In this document: in pieces, positions 17,064 to 25,300 of the stretch
How positions within the stretch are numbered: the stretch's first letter is position 1
How the letters are laid out: the number at the start of each line of letters is the position of its first letter
Position numbers and translations under genes: made by a program
Source: Priestia filamentosa
GTDB taxonomy: Bacteria > Bacillota > Bacilli > Bacillales > Bacillaceae_H
Length of the DNA: 64,000 nucleotides
NCBI RefSeq assembly: GCF_900177535.1
Contig: NZ_FXAJ01000002.1
Span: forward strand, 1,054,001-1,118,000
Direction: 5' to 3'
Notes under the pieces: model-generated
Told to the model about the DNA's origin: nothing
The model's input: the letters and a program-made list of their open reading frames with translations, nothing else
Database searches by the model: none

Positions 17064-17092
17064 TTGACATCGTATTAAACATTTACTATTAT
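17064..17092 (+). promoter_or_regulatory. Sigma-A promoter of the T-box leader
   Basis: TTGACA at 17064-17069 and TATTAT at 17087-17092 with a 17-base spacer; transcription should start near 17099. Confidence 0.75.
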
Positions 17093-17098
17093 AAGAAA

Positions 17099-17362
17099 AT
17101 ACGTAGAATAATAATTTCATAATGCAAAAGGCAATGAAAGGAACATTAGTAGTTTTAATCTCCCTGTACTAGAGAGTTAACGGATGGTGAAAGTTAACAC
17201 AAAGATTAAAAATGAAATTCACTCCTTGAGCTTCTTTCTCTATTAACATGAGCAAAGACGGGTAAAACTGTTAACATAAATAAAGAGGTAAATATTTATT
17301 TACAATTTAGGGTGGTACCGCGATAATTTCGTCCCTGCTGAAAACTCAGCAGGGACTTTTTT
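17099..17362 (+). ncRNA. T-box riboswitch controlling the amino-acid permease
   Basis: Canonical T-box leader. Stem I has an AGTA element (17149 region), the GA-motif AGAGAG and the distal GGATGGTGAAAG loop. The specifier region is GAAATTCACTCC. The antiterminator T-box AGGGTGGTACCGCG is at 17310-17322. The terminator is GTCCCTGCTGA / TCAGCAGGGAC at 17331-17356 followed by TTTTTT. The specifier is either TTC (Phe; followed by A as is usual) or ATT (Ile; directly after GAA); I cannot decide by eye. Uncharged tRNA should switch the permease on. Confidence 0.92.
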
Positions 17363-17389
17363 ATGAATTTATAACCTTGGGAGGAAAGC

Positions 17390-18739
17390 ATGAAAGAACA
17401 CAACACGTCGTCAACTCAACTTAAGAAACAACTATTGCCGCGTCACATTCGAATGATTGCAATTGGAGGTATGATTGGAACAGGCATTTTTAAAGGAAGT
17501 GCCGATACTGTTGGACTAGCTGGACCAGCCGTAATCTTTCCATATTTGTTTGCAGGATTACTTCTTCTTATCATTATGGGCGCCTTATCAGAAATGGCTA
17601 TTGCTTATCCTGGTCACAACATGAAAGACTTAATTGAAAGAGCGTTTGGCACTCGTTTTTCCTTTATTGTTGGCTCTATTTACTGTTTCATGTGGCTATC
17701 TGTTTGTGTTATTGAAGTAATTGCAGCAGGTAGTTTCTTGCAATATTGGTTTACATCCATTCCGCTATGGGTGTTATGTCTAATTTGTTCTCTTGTGTTA
17801 ATTTTAATTAATGTAACAAGTGTAAAATCGTTTGGAGAAATTGAGTTCTGGTTTGCAGGAATTAAAATTTTCGTTATTATTGCTTTCATTATTGTAGGAG
17901 GAGCCATTTTACTTGGATTGATTCCAAGCGATAATAGCGCTCAGCATTACTTACACAACTATACAGACTTCGTTCCAAATGGATGGACGGCTGTATTTGC
18001 GACACTTCTTGTTGTTCTTTTCTCATATGGTGGATCAGAGCTTATTGGTCTTACGATTACAGAAACAAAAAATGCAGAAAAAGTACTGCCTGGTGTTGTA
18101 AAAGGTGTGCTTGTGCGCGTTGTTTTATTTTATACTCTTCCAATCTTAATTATTTGTGGATTGATTCCGTGGAATGAGATCGATGCAAATGCAAGTCCAT
18201 TTGTTCAAGTATTTGAAACGGTTGGGCTTCAAGGTGCATCACATATTATGAACTTTATTTTATTAACAGCTGTTCTTTCAGCCGCAAACTCTGGTATTTA
18301 CGGTTGTACACGAATGATGCACTCGCTTGCTCAAACAGGTGGGGCACCAAAACGCTTGTCATATGTAAATAAACAAGGTGTTCCGATTTTTAGCCTGTTA
18401 GTTACCGTTGTTGTCTTGCTTTTTGGCACATATGTTGTTTATTTATTATCTGATAAAGCATTCACATATCTTCTCGCACTTCCGGGTTTCACTGTTTCAC
18501 TTGTATGGATTTGTATTTGCTTAGCACAGCTAAAGCTTCGCCCATCATATAAGAATGAGCCTTATTTTAAACTGTGGGGCTTCCCTTATTTAACTATTTT
18601 CGCTGTCTTAGTGTTAAGCATTAGCTTTGTTACTTTCTTGTTTAGTGAGACTAATCGTCTAAGTTCAATTGCTTGTGTAACATTCCTTATTTTAATGGTT
18701 ATATGCTCATTCTTTGTCAAAAAAGAACATCGTGCATAA
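17390..18739 (+). CDS. Amino-acid permease (APC superfamily, AAT type)
   Basis: 449 residues, 12 predicted membrane segments, with the family N-terminal signature LLPRHIRMIAIGGMIGTGIF and helix 6 region LFSYGGSELIGLTITET. It resembles B. subtilis YvbW, which is also T-box controlled. ATG 17390 follows GGGAGGAAAGC. The T-box leader makes it starvation-induced for one amino acid, so it imports that amino acid: phenylalanine or isoleucine depending on the specifier. Single-gene transcript ending in a strong terminator. Confidence 0.87.
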   Translation: MKEHNTSSTQLKKQLLPRHIRMIAIGGMIGTGIFKGSADTVGLAGPAVIFPYLFAGLLLLIIMGALSEMAIAYPGHNMKDLIERAFGTRFSFIVGSIYCFMWLSVCVIEVIAAGSFLQYWFTSIPLWVLCLICSLVLILINVTSVKSFGEIEFWFAGIKIFVIIAFIIVGGAILLGLIPSDNSAQHYLHNYTDFVPNGWTAVFATLLVVLFSYGGSELIGLTITETKNAEKVLPGVVKGVLVRVVLFYTLPILIICGLIPWNEIDANASPFVQVFETVGLQGASHIMNFILLTAVLSAANSGIYGCTRMMHSLAQTGGAPKRLSYVNKQGVPIFSLLVTVVVLLFGTYVVYLLSDKAFTYLLALPGFTVSLVWICICLAQLKLRPSYKNEPYFKLWGFPYLTIFAVLVLSISFVTFLFSETNRLSSIACVTFLILMVICSFFVKKEHRA

Positions 18740-18740
18740 T

Positions 18741-18774
18741 AAAAAGAGGTTCCTATTATAGGAACCTCTTTTTT
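18741..18774. terminator. Bidirectional terminator between convergent genes
   Basis: AAAAAGAGGTTCCTA / TAGGAACCTCTTTTTT around a two-base loop. It serves the permease (+) and the dehydrogenase (-). Confidence 0.9.
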
Positions 18775-19846
18775 ATACTCCTTGCTTCTCAACGATCTTT
18801 AACCTCTTTATAATCTCATTTGTTACTTCTTCTGTTGTATAATTCCCGCCAACGTCAGGTGTTAAAATACTGTCGTTTGTAACGCTTTCTACAACGTCTA
18901 ATAACACGCTTCCTAACTCTTCTTCTCCAAAATGATCTAACATCATCTTAGCTGTCCAAATCTGTCCAATTGGATTAGCTATTCCTTTTCCAACGATATC
19001 AGGAGCTGATCCGTGTACAGGCTCAAACATGGAAGGGTATTTTCCGTTAACATTAATATTTGCCGCTGGAGCAACTCCAACGCTTCCCATGATACCAGCA
19101 CCTAAGTCTGTTAAAATATCTCCAAATAAGTTACTAGCAACAATAACATCAAACTGATGCGGACGAGTAACGAAAAAAGCAGCGAGCGCATCAATATGTT
19201 GAGAATCTGTTTGGATTTCTGAATAATCTTTTGAAACATCTTCAAAAACGCTGTCCCAAAATGGCATAGAATAATAAATTCCATTTGACTTTGTAGCGCT
19301 TGTAACATGTTTTTTTCTTTTAGACGCTAATTCAAAAGCAAAGCGCATCGCTCTTTCAGTCGCTTTTCTTGAAAAAATAGCATTTTGAATGGCAATTTCG
19401 TCTTCTCCCTTATAAATGTTTCCGCCAACAGAGCTATACTCTCCTTCACTGTTTTCGCGCACAACAATTAAATCAAAATCTTTAGGGTTGAGGAGCGGTG
19501 AACGAATTCCTTTTAATACTTTAGCTGGTCTTATATTAATGACTTGTTCAAATTCACGGCGAATTTTAATCAACATTCCCCATAATGAAATGTGATCTGG
19601 AACTAGTTTTAAATTTCCAACGGCTCCTAAAAAGATACTATCAAAGTTTTGTAATCGCTCAAGTGCATCTTCTGGCATCATTTCTCCATGTTCTAAATAA
19701 TGCTCACAGCTCCATGGAAAGTCTGTGAAATTAAACTGTATCCCTCCGTGAATATCTGCAATCGTTTTCAAAACTTTGTTAGCTGCTGGAACAACCTCTT
19801 TTCCAATTCCGTCTCCTGGAATAGAAGCAATTTTGAATGTTTTCAT
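18773..19846 (-). CDS. ycsA: Tartrate/D-malate dehydrogenase (decarboxylating)
   Basis: 357 residues of the isocitrate/isopropylmalate dehydrogenase family: IPGDGIGKEV nucleotide/substrate loop, RENSEGEYSS, metal-binding SNLFGDILTDLGAG, and FEPVHGSAPDI. The segment FPWSCEHYLEHGEMMP and the length match the tartrate dehydrogenase/D-malate dehydrogenase branch (YcsA in B. subtilis) rather than LeuB. It oxidises D-malate or tartrate with NAD and divalent metal. ATG 19846 has AGAGGGGGAGAGAG upstream. Monocistronic. Confidence 0.85.
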   Translation of the reverse strand: MKTFKIASIPGDGIGKEVVPAANKVLKTIADIHGGIQFNFTDFPWSCEHYLEHGEMMPEDALERLQNFDSIFLGAVGNLKLVPDHISLWGMLIKIRREFEQVINIRPAKVLKGIRSPLLNPKDFDLIVVRENSEGEYSSVGGNIYKGEDEIAIQNAIFSRKATERAMRFAFELASKRKKHVTSATKSNGIYYSMPFWDSVFEDVSKDYSEIQTDSQHIDALAAFFVTRPHQFDVIVASNLFGDILTDLGAGIMGSVGVAPAANINVNGKYPSMFEPVHGSAPDIVGKGIANPIGQIWTAKMMLDHFGEEELGSVLLDVVESVTNDSILTPDVGGNYTTEEVTNEIIKRLKIVEKQGV

Positions 19847-19990
19847 TCTCTCTCCCCCTCTTTTAAATGAAGTACTCTTTCATAATGGAGATATTAATCA
19901 ACACAGTATCCGGTCGACTGTATCTACTCCTATTTTATAGATGAATTTCCTTTCAAGCAACACTTTTCTTAATTTTTAGTTATAACAACA

Positions 19991-20018
19991 TAAAAAAGAG
20001 CACGAATGCATGCTCTTT
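19991..20018. terminator. Terminator of the SnoaL-like gene
   Basis: AAAAAGAGCA / TGCTCTTTT stem around CGAATGCA, with A/T runs on both sides, immediately after the minus-strand stop codon. Confidence 0.8.
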
Positions 20019-20410
20019 TAGTCTTTCTTATATGTTTGAAACAGCTTTGTATTGTCAGGAACATTTTCGAGATAAGTGATTTTCCCATCCTCATCTAGCT
20101 TTGCTATATCTTTGCCTGCTTGTGTATAAACTTCTCCAGAAGCCCGCTTTCCACAAACGGCCCACCGGGTCTCATATGTACGCGTTTCATCTCCCTGAAC
20201 TTTTTCCCATCCTTGATACATATGTTTGAGATCTTTATTTTCTGTATAAACCATCTTCACAAAATTGCGCCAGTTTTTAATCCCAGCCTGCTTGTAGCCA
20301 TTTAGCACAAACTCCATATCATCTGTAAATAAATCAGCAAGCTGTTCAAATGCTTCCTCACTTGTTCTAGATTGATCAAATAGCATAAAATACTTCTCCA
20401 AGTTTTCCAT
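20018..20410 (-). CDS. SnoaL/NTF2-like protein
   Basis: 130 residues with the cone-like NTF2 fold pattern: an N-terminal helical part (FDQSRTSEEAFEQLADLFTDDMEFV), then alternating strands (YETRWAVCGKRASGEVYTQAGKDIAKLDEDGKI). SnoaL-like proteins include small ketosteroid-isomerase-type enzymes and ligand-binding proteins; no catalytic residues can be assigned. ATG 20410 is preceded by AAAAAGGAGATATT. Stand-alone gene with its own terminator. Confidence 0.7.
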   Translation of the reverse strand: MENLEKYFMLFDQSRTSEEAFEQLADLFTDDMEFVLNGYKQAGIKNWRNFVKMVYTENKDLKHMYQGWEKVQGDETRTYETRWAVCGKRASGEVYTQAGKDIAKLDEDGKITYLENVPDNTKLFQTYKKD

Positions 20411-20508
20411 AATATCTCCTTTTTCCTCCAGAGTTACTATATCTTTTCCTAATTAACAACTTAGCATAACAAAAGAGGAAGGGGAAAAATATGAGCTTGT
20501 AGGAAAGT

Positions 20509-20535
20509 AAGATAAGTAAAAAGTTTACTTATCTT
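20509..20535. repeat. 12-base inverted repeat
   Basis: AAGATAAGTAAA - AAG - TTTACTTATCTT, a perfect palindromic hairpin in the spacer between the SnoaL-like gene and the paralogous membrane genes. There is no proper T-run, so it may be an operator rather than a terminator. Confidence 0.6.
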
Positions 20536-20657
20536 TATTACTTCTTGGAAAAGAGTAATCTCTTGATAATTTGGACATAATTTACAAGAGTTCAAAAATA
20601 AAATTTCTACTTAGAGGTTAATCCTAATTCCCGTAATTTATTGAATAAGGTGATAAA

Positions 20658-21224
20658 TTGAAAAAGAAATTAATCTTAATTCTCAGTATAGCTTTTGTAA
20701 TTTTTATGACCGCTTTATTTATCTTTTATCTTGTTAAAGACGACTCTTCTCGTTGGGAAGTATCGCTAGGAGGCATATTTGTAAGTGCGTTACCTCTGTT
20801 ATTGTTGTTTTCAAAAAACATCCCTTTTCCCTCTTTGATTATTATCGGTTATTATCTTTTTCTTTTCTGCACGTTATTTTTAGGTTCTATTGAAGAATTT
20901 TATAGCCGCTTTAAATGGTGGGATGCGACTCTTCACTTTTATAAAGGGATCTTTATGGGCGCTATAGCCATTTCACTGTATAAATTATGTATCCCTAAAC
21001 AAACGCGAGACCATGTTTCTAAATGGATCCTCTTCCTTTTCGTGCTTTCTGTTTCAGTAAATGCTACAGCTTTATGGGAAATTTATGAGTTTGTAGGAGA
21101 TTTAACGTTTACACGTACAATGCAATCAGGAGGCAATACAGATACTATGTATGACATGATTATAGGAATAGTAGGAGGTCTCCTCGTTGCAATTTATTCT
21201 ATAGTACGGAGAAAAACACTATAA
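20658..21224 (+). CDS. Membrane protein, DUF2238/YjdF-like, copy 1
   Basis: 188 residues with about six membrane segments. Conserved polar motifs in the membrane region, WWDATLHFYKG, ATALWEIYEF and GGNTDTMYDMIIGIVGG, are shared with the next gene and recall the DUF2238/YjdF membrane family. TTG start at 20658 preceded by AAGGTGA. It forms an operon with its paralogue 20 bases downstream. Function unknown; the Trp/His/Glu/Asp motifs in helices suggest an enzyme or ion-binding site within the membrane (inference). Confidence 0.65.
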   Translation: MKKKLILILSIAFVIFMTALFIFYLVKDDSSRWEVSLGGIFVSALPLLLLFSKNIPFPSLIIIGYYLFLFCTLFLGSIEEFYSRFKWWDATLHFYKGIFMGAIAISLYKLCIPKQTRDHVSKWILFLFVLSVSVNATALWEIYEFVGDLTFTRTMQSGGNTDTMYDMIIGIVGGLLVAIYSIVRRKTL

Positions 21225-21244
21225 ATAAATATGGAGGTGTAAAA

Positions 21245-21823
21245 ATGAATCGCAAACTTGTTCTACTATTGAGTATCATTTATGTCATTTTCATGGGGAG
21301 TTTAGCTGTATTTCTTTATATAGATGATAAATCATTTAAAGCATTGGTTGCTATAGGAGGGGTTATCTGTGGGCTCATTCCTCTTCTACTTGCTCTATTT
21401 ACTAAGTTTACCTTTAATTTACCTCTTGTTATTTCTTACTTAATTTTCTTATTTTGCTCACAATATTTAGGTTCTATTTTAGGATGGTATGGACTAGGTT
21501 GGTGGGATACATTTTTACATTTAATAAGTGGAGCTCTTATTGCTTTTCTTGCGATTGCTTTGTATGAACGACTCATACATAGAAGTGCAGGGAAAAGTAT
21601 ATCCGCATGGTTTATTTTTCTCTTTGTTTTTTCTTTTGCTGCTCTCGGGGGGATTCTATGGGAGATTTATGAATTTAGTTCAGATCAACTCTTTGGAATG
21701 ACTCTACAAGGAGGCGGAAATAAAGATACGATGGTTGATTTAGTTGCTGATGCAGTTGGAGGTCTTATCATCGCAATATGGGCAGGGATACGGACAAAAG
21801 TGAAAAAGAATAAATTGAACTAA
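21245..21823 (+). CDS. Membrane protein, DUF2238/YjdF-like, copy 2
   Basis: 192 residues, the same layout and motifs as copy 1: WWDTFLHLISG, GGILWEIYEFSSDQLF, GGGNKDTMVDLVADAVGGL. ATG 21245 follows GGAGGTG with good spacing. A tandem duplication that has diverged considerably while keeping the WWD..LH, WEIYEF and GGN.DTM.D motifs, which are the likely functional residues. No known partner is nearby. Confidence 0.65.
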   Translation: MNRKLVLLLSIIYVIFMGSLAVFLYIDDKSFKALVAIGGVICGLIPLLLALFTKFTFNLPLVISYLIFLFCSQYLGSILGWYGLGWWDTFLHLISGALIAFLAIALYERLIHRSAGKSISAWFIFLFVFSFAALGGILWEIYEFSSDQLFGMTLQGGGNKDTMVDLVADAVGGLIIAIWAGIRTKVKKNKLN

Positions 21824-21902
21824 CCCCCTTTACTTAAGATCTTACACTTAAAGAAAGGACTACAGGAAGTTTATATTTGTAAAAAAAGACTTAGATAGAT
21901 AA

Positions 21903-22073
21903 ATGTCTAACCCTCTCCCTCAGTATTATCGTAATATCAGAAAAGTAATATTACGACATCTTTATGGTGTGTATCATGATATTTTCCAAATGTATACAGT
22001 TTATGTTTCTTGCGAAAAAGATCCTTCAGTCAGAATTGTAAAACTAAACACACATAAAGAATATACACAATAG
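21903..22073 (+). CDS. Possible small protein of 56 residues
   Basis: Open frame beginning MSNPLPQYYRNIRKVI and ending NTHKEYTQ. It has varied composition but no Shine-Dalgarno before the ATG and it contains a hairpin (TCGTAATAT / ATATTACGA at about 21927-21955), so it may be a relic or chance. Just upstream of the antitoxin promoter. Confidence 0.2.
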   Translation: MSNPLPQYYRNIRKVILRHLYGVYHDIFQMYTVYVSCEKDPSVRIVKLNTHKEYTQ

Positions 22074-22091
22074 GAATCAAGACTTAAATGG

Positions 22092-22121
22092 TTGATATTC
22101 ATTAAAAAATGGGGTTATAAT
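22092..22121 (+). promoter_or_regulatory. Promoter of the antisense antitoxin RNA
   Basis: TTGATA at 22092-22097 and consensus TATAAT at 22116-22121, spacer 18 bases; predicted start near 22128. Confidence 0.6.
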
Positions 22122-22127
22122 GAAGGT

Positions 22128-22275
22128 AATAAAAGAGCGCTGGCTGCAACCAACGCTCTCTGTACAGTTTCACTGCTAGAAGAGCAGTGGTCCATATATC
22201 ATATAAAGAGTACTGAAAAAAGTAATAACTCCCTTTATACTTTAGTAGGGCTAAAGGGTGATATTACTTTTTTTT
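22128..22275 (+). ncRNA. Candidate type I antitoxin RNA
   Basis: About 148 bases between a sigma-A promoter and a terminator. Three hairpins: GAGCG...CGCTC (22136-22161), CACTGCT-AGAAG-AGCAGTG (22171-22190 region), and a terminator GTAATA..CCCTTTA / TAAAGGG..TATTAC ending in T8 at 22268-22275. It converges on and overlaps the 3' end of the toxin mRNA, the arrangement of BsrG/SR4 and TxpA/RatA. No protein of its own is supported. Confidence 0.65.
22222..22275. terminator. Bidirectional terminator shared by toxin mRNA and antisense RNA
   Basis: Stem GTAATA-ACT-CCCTTTA / TAAAGGG-TGA-TATTAC, with T8 on the plus strand and T6 on the minus strand. The toxin stop codon lies inside the right arm. 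Confidence 0.75.
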
Positions 22276-22350
22276 CGTGACAGCAATAATCGCAACAACA
22301 AGAGTAGATAACGAAATAGCAATTGTCATCGCTTCATACACAGTCAACAT
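22264..22350 (-). CDS. Type I holin-like toxin peptide (28 residues)
   Basis: The product begins MLTVYEAMTIAISL, continues STLVVAIIAV and ends TKKK: a single transmembrane helix with the M(L)TVYEA start and basic tail typical of the putative holin-like toxins (Hol_Tox family; BsrG/BsrE/TxpA relatives in Bacillus). ATG 22350 is preceded by a G-rich Shine-Dalgarno (GGGGGTGGTG). Such peptides insert in the membrane and stop growth when the antisense RNA is lost. Both promoters, the overlapping antisense RNA and the shared terminator are visible here. Too short for standard gene prediction. Confidence 0.8.
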   Translation of the reverse strand: MLTVYEAMTIAISLSTLVVAIIAVTKKK

Positions 22351-22413
22351 GCAGGGCACCACCCCCTTTACTCCGGGAGTACCGCTGCTCACCCTAAAAA
22401 ACTGTACTCTATC

Positions 22414-22422
22414 ATTATATCA
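22414..22422 (-). promoter_or_regulatory. Extended -10 promoter of the toxin gene
   Basis: On the minus strand TGATATAAT, a consensus -10 with the TG extension, about 65 bases before the toxin start codon. The -35 (ATGAAA/TGAAAA) is weak. The leader can fold a small hairpin (TACTCC-CGGAGTA) near the Shine-Dalgarno. Confidence 0.6.
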
Positions 22423-22500
22423 TATAGGCCTTTATCTTTTCATAAAAGCGAACATATTTTCTGGTGAATAGTTTTGTTTTTTAAAGATGTTTTCCTCTTC

Positions 22501-22953
22501 TCACATATTCAGTTCGTAATGCTTCCACTGTGATTCTACCCCTCCCATTTTTGCGTATAGTTTTTGAGCTACAACATTATCTTTTGCCGTCTCCCATGTC
22601 ATACCCCCATATTCATGTTCCTTAACATATGTAAAACATGCTTGAAAAAGCCGCTCTCCTACTTTTTTTCCTCGATATGAAGGAGAAACATATAAATCAT
22701 TCAAAATAGCTTTCTTTTGTAAACTAAGCGTGCTAAATGAAAAATAGAGAGTTGCAAAACCAATAAGCTCTCCTTTATGCTCGGCAACATATTGCACACC
22801 TTGATTTTGATGTGCTAGTAAATATGTAAAATGTTGCTTGATTTTTTCAATTGGCTGCTTTCTTTGATAAAAGTCAACAATATACTCTTTCATTAATGGA
22901 ACCATTTTCAAAACATCTTCTTGAATTACTAAACGAATCGTAATAGAATTCAT
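22501..22953 (-). CDS. GNAT-family N-acetyltransferase
   Basis: 150 residues with GNAT motifs: the central strand GELIGFATLYFS, the substrate strand KAILNDLYVSPSYRGKKVGERLF (acetyl-CoA pyrophosphate loop RGKKVG), and the C-terminal NVVAQKLYAKMGG. ATG 22953 follows AGGAGGG. Divergent from the MocR regulator, which may control it. Substrate unknown. Confidence 0.82.
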   Translation of the reverse strand: MNSITIRLVIQEDVLKMVPLMKEYIVDFYQRKQPIEKIKQHFTYLLAHQNQGVQYVAEHKGELIGFATLYFSFSTLSLQKKAILNDLYVSPSYRGKKVGERLFQACFTYVKEHEYGGMTWETAKDNVVAQKLYAKMGGVESQWKHYELNM

Positions 22954-23076
22954 ATAGTTTCCCTCCTAAAGCGTACGCTTGATTTTCTATAACTTTTATT
23001 ATAAAAATCCCTCATTGCTCACAAAAGAGACAGTTTATAAAAATTATTTAGATACAGAATAATGGAGGTTTTTACA

Positions 23077-24471
23077 TTGGTTCATATAACTCCCTTTATA
23101 AAGAAAAATAGTGGTCCTTTATATGTTCAAGTATACGACGACTTAAGAACAAAAATTATGGAAGGAAAAATTCCTTTCGGTAGTAAGCTTCCCTCAATTA
23201 GAGGTCTTGCCAGACATTTGCATGTTAGCAACAATACCATTTCACTCGCTTATGATTTACTCGCTGATGAGGGCTTTATCGAGAGGAAACCACGAAGCGG
23301 GATATACGTAAAAAAGCAGATAGAGGATATTTTCCCTTTTCCACATTCCTCAGAAGAGGATAGGAAAGTAGAATACAAGCCTTCACCTCGCTATGATTTT
23401 CGCTATGGAACATTAAACTCTACCCTTTTTCCTGCTAAAACTTTTCATAACATCGCAAATGCCATCTACGCTGAGAGGCAACAAGAATTGTTTACATATG
23501 GAGATGTCCAAGGAGAATTTGGTCTTCGCAAAGAGGTTCATCACTACTTAATAAATTCAAGAGGTGTCAAGTGTGCTCCTGAACAAATTATTATTACCTC
23601 TGGAACACAACAAAGCCTAATCCTGCTTTCTCAAATTTTAAATCTGCCAGACAAATTAATAGGATTAGAAGAACCTGGCTACAACGGAGCTCGAATTATA
23701 TTTGAAAATTTGAATGTAAATGTAGAGCCTATTCCTATAAAAAATGATGGACTTAGTATTGAAGAACTTTACAAAATTAATCCTTATGCTGTTTACGTTA
23801 CACCATCTCATCAGTTTCCAACAGGCGTCATTATGACGCAGAAAAAGCGTAAACAGCTGCTTCAGTGGGCAAGAGACCATCATTCTTTTATTATAGAAGA
23901 TGATTATGATAGTGAATTTCGGTATGTAGGAAAACCTATCCAAGCGATTCAAGGGATGGATGAAGCAGAGAAAGTCATCTATCTTGGTACTTTTTCTAAA
24001 CTTTTTCTTCCCTCAATGCGAATGAGCTACATCGTACTTCCTTCTCCTTTATTAAGTATCTATAAAGAGCGCTTCTCTCTTTATGAACAAACTGTTCCTC
24101 GCTTACAACAGTGGATTATGGAAGCTTTTATGAAGACAAATTATTTAAATAAACATATTGCGAGAATGAGAAATGCTTACCGAAAAAAGCATACTGTTCT
24201 TATAGCAGAAATCACTAAAAGGTTTGACTCTAATAAATTTGAGATCTTAGGGGAATGTTCAGGGTTACATATATTAGTAAAAGTGTACGGGAAAAGTGAA
24301 GAAGAACTTATTAAATTAGCCTTTTCAAAAGACGTTAAAGTTTATCCAACAAGTCCTTATTGGAAAAGAAAAGCTCAATGTGAAACAGGGACTGTATTAT
24401 TAGGCTTCGGATCGTTGTCTGAGGAAGAGATTCAACAAGGAGTTTCCATGTTGTCTGAAGTATGGATGTAG
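23077..24471 (+). CDS. MocR/PdxR-type regulator with aminotransferase domain
   Basis: 464 residues: an N-terminal GntR winged helix (YDDLRTKIMEGKIPFGSKLP, then LARHLHVSNNTISLAYDLL), a linker, and a fold-type I aminotransferase domain with the PLP lysine in YLGTFSKLFLPSMRM and the pyridine-ring Asp/Tyr segment (AVYVTPSHQFPTG). GGAGG at 23064-23068 with an 8-base spacer marks TTG 23077 as the start; the upstream ATG at 23062 overlaps the Shine-Dalgarno itself. MocR proteins control PLP, taurine, GABA or D-Ala metabolism. The divergent GNAT gene is the only obvious target here. Confidence 0.85.
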   Translation: MVHITPFIKKNSGPLYVQVYDDLRTKIMEGKIPFGSKLPSIRGLARHLHVSNNTISLAYDLLADEGFIERKPRSGIYVKKQIEDIFPFPHSSEEDRKVEYKPSPRYDFRYGTLNSTLFPAKTFHNIANAIYAERQQELFTYGDVQGEFGLRKEVHHYLINSRGVKCAPEQIIITSGTQQSLILLSQILNLPDKLIGLEEPGYNGARIIFENLNVNVEPIPIKNDGLSIEELYKINPYAVYVTPSHQFPTGVIMTQKKRKQLLQWARDHHSFIIEDDYDSEFRYVGKPIQAIQGMDEAEKVIYLGTFSKLFLPSMRMSYIVLPSPLLSIYKERFSLYEQTVPRLQQWIMEAFMKTNYLNKHIARMRNAYRKKHTVLIAEITKRFDSNKFEILGECSGLHILVKVYGKSEEELIKLAFSKDVKVYPTSPYWKRKAQCETGTVLLGFGSLSEEEIQQGVSMLSEVWM

Positions 24472-24490
24472 GATTTCTCCTATCCTCGAA

Positions 24491-24520
24491 AAACCCCTAT
24501 ATCCTTAGCATATAGGGGCT
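24491..24520. terminator. Bidirectional terminator between MocR and kipR
   Basis: CCCCTATAT / ATATAGGGG around CCTTAGC with A- and T-rich flanks on the two sides. Confidence 0.85.
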
Positions 24521-25279
24521 TTATGGAATATTATATCCTAGCTTTTTAGAAATCAAGTGTGCTCCTGAAGTGACTTTTTTAATAAGGATTGGGAGCCTTT
24601 CTGCTCCATACCTTCCTTCAATTCCAGCAATACTAAGGCCTGCTATCACCTCTCCTTTATGATTAAAAACAGGAGCACTAACTGCTGTTGTATAATTCTC
24701 AAGTTCTGAAATACTTACTGTGTAGCCTTCCCTTTTTGATTCCGCTAATATTTCTCTTAATTTTTCTTTATTTGTAATTGTTCCAATTCCAATTTGTTCT
24801 AGCTCTATGTGCTCTAGGTAGGCTTCTCGTTCTTCCTCTGGCAAATAAGCTAGAATAATACGAGAGCAGGCTCCTGCATAAAGAGGAGATCGCCTTCCAA
24901 CAGAAGTGTATAGTCGAACAGGTTGAAGTGTATCTACTTTTTCGATATACATTGCTTCGTTTCCATCTTTAATAATTAAATTTACCGCTTCTTCTACATC
25001 ATCTCGAAGCTGTTCCATAATGGGTTTTGCAATTATTCTTATATCTAATCGATTTGCAACAAGTTGTCCAAACTGTAAAAAAAGAAGCCCTAAAGAATAA
25101 AAGCCGTCCTTATCTTTTGCTAAAAATCCCATTTCTTCAAGTGAACCAACCATACGATGTAGCGATGTTTTTGGAATTTCTGAGTAAGTTAGCATTTCTG
25201 TAAAAGTAAGCTTAGAATGCTTAATAAAAAGATTTAAAATTTGCATAGATTTAATAACCGTTTTATTATTTGCTTGCAT
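24521..25279 (-). CDS. kipR: IclR-family regulator of the 5-oxoprolinase operon
   Basis: 252 residues: an N-terminal winged helix (IKHSKLTFTEMLTYSEIPKTSLHRMVGSL) and an effector-binding domain (LYAGACSRIILAYLPEEER, ISELENYTTAVSAPVFN, GLSIAG). B. subtilis KipR closes the ycsFGI-kipIAR operon and represses it; the gene order is the same here. ATG 25279 follows AAAGGAGAAGAGAAA. A candidate operator is the GTTCCG-N5-CGGAAC palindrome upstream of pxpA. Confidence 0.85.
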   Translation of the reverse strand: MQANNKTVIKSMQILNLFIKHSKLTFTEMLTYSEIPKTSLHRMVGSLEEMGFLAKDKDGFYSLGLLFLQFGQLVANRLDIRIIAKPIMEQLRDDVEEAVNLIIKDGNEAMYIEKVDTLQPVRLYTSVGRRSPLYAGACSRIILAYLPEEEREAYLEHIELEQIGIGTITNKEKLREILAESKREGYTVSISELENYTTAVSAPVFNHKGEVIAGLSIAGIEGRYGAERLPILIKKVTSGAHLISKKLGYNIP

Positions 25280-25300
25280 TTTCTCTTCTCCTTTATGTCC

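Noticed and set aside
22092-22280. 62-codon plus-strand frame
   Set aside because: It lies in the antisense RNA, starts before the predicted transcription start, and its later part is hairpin sequence.
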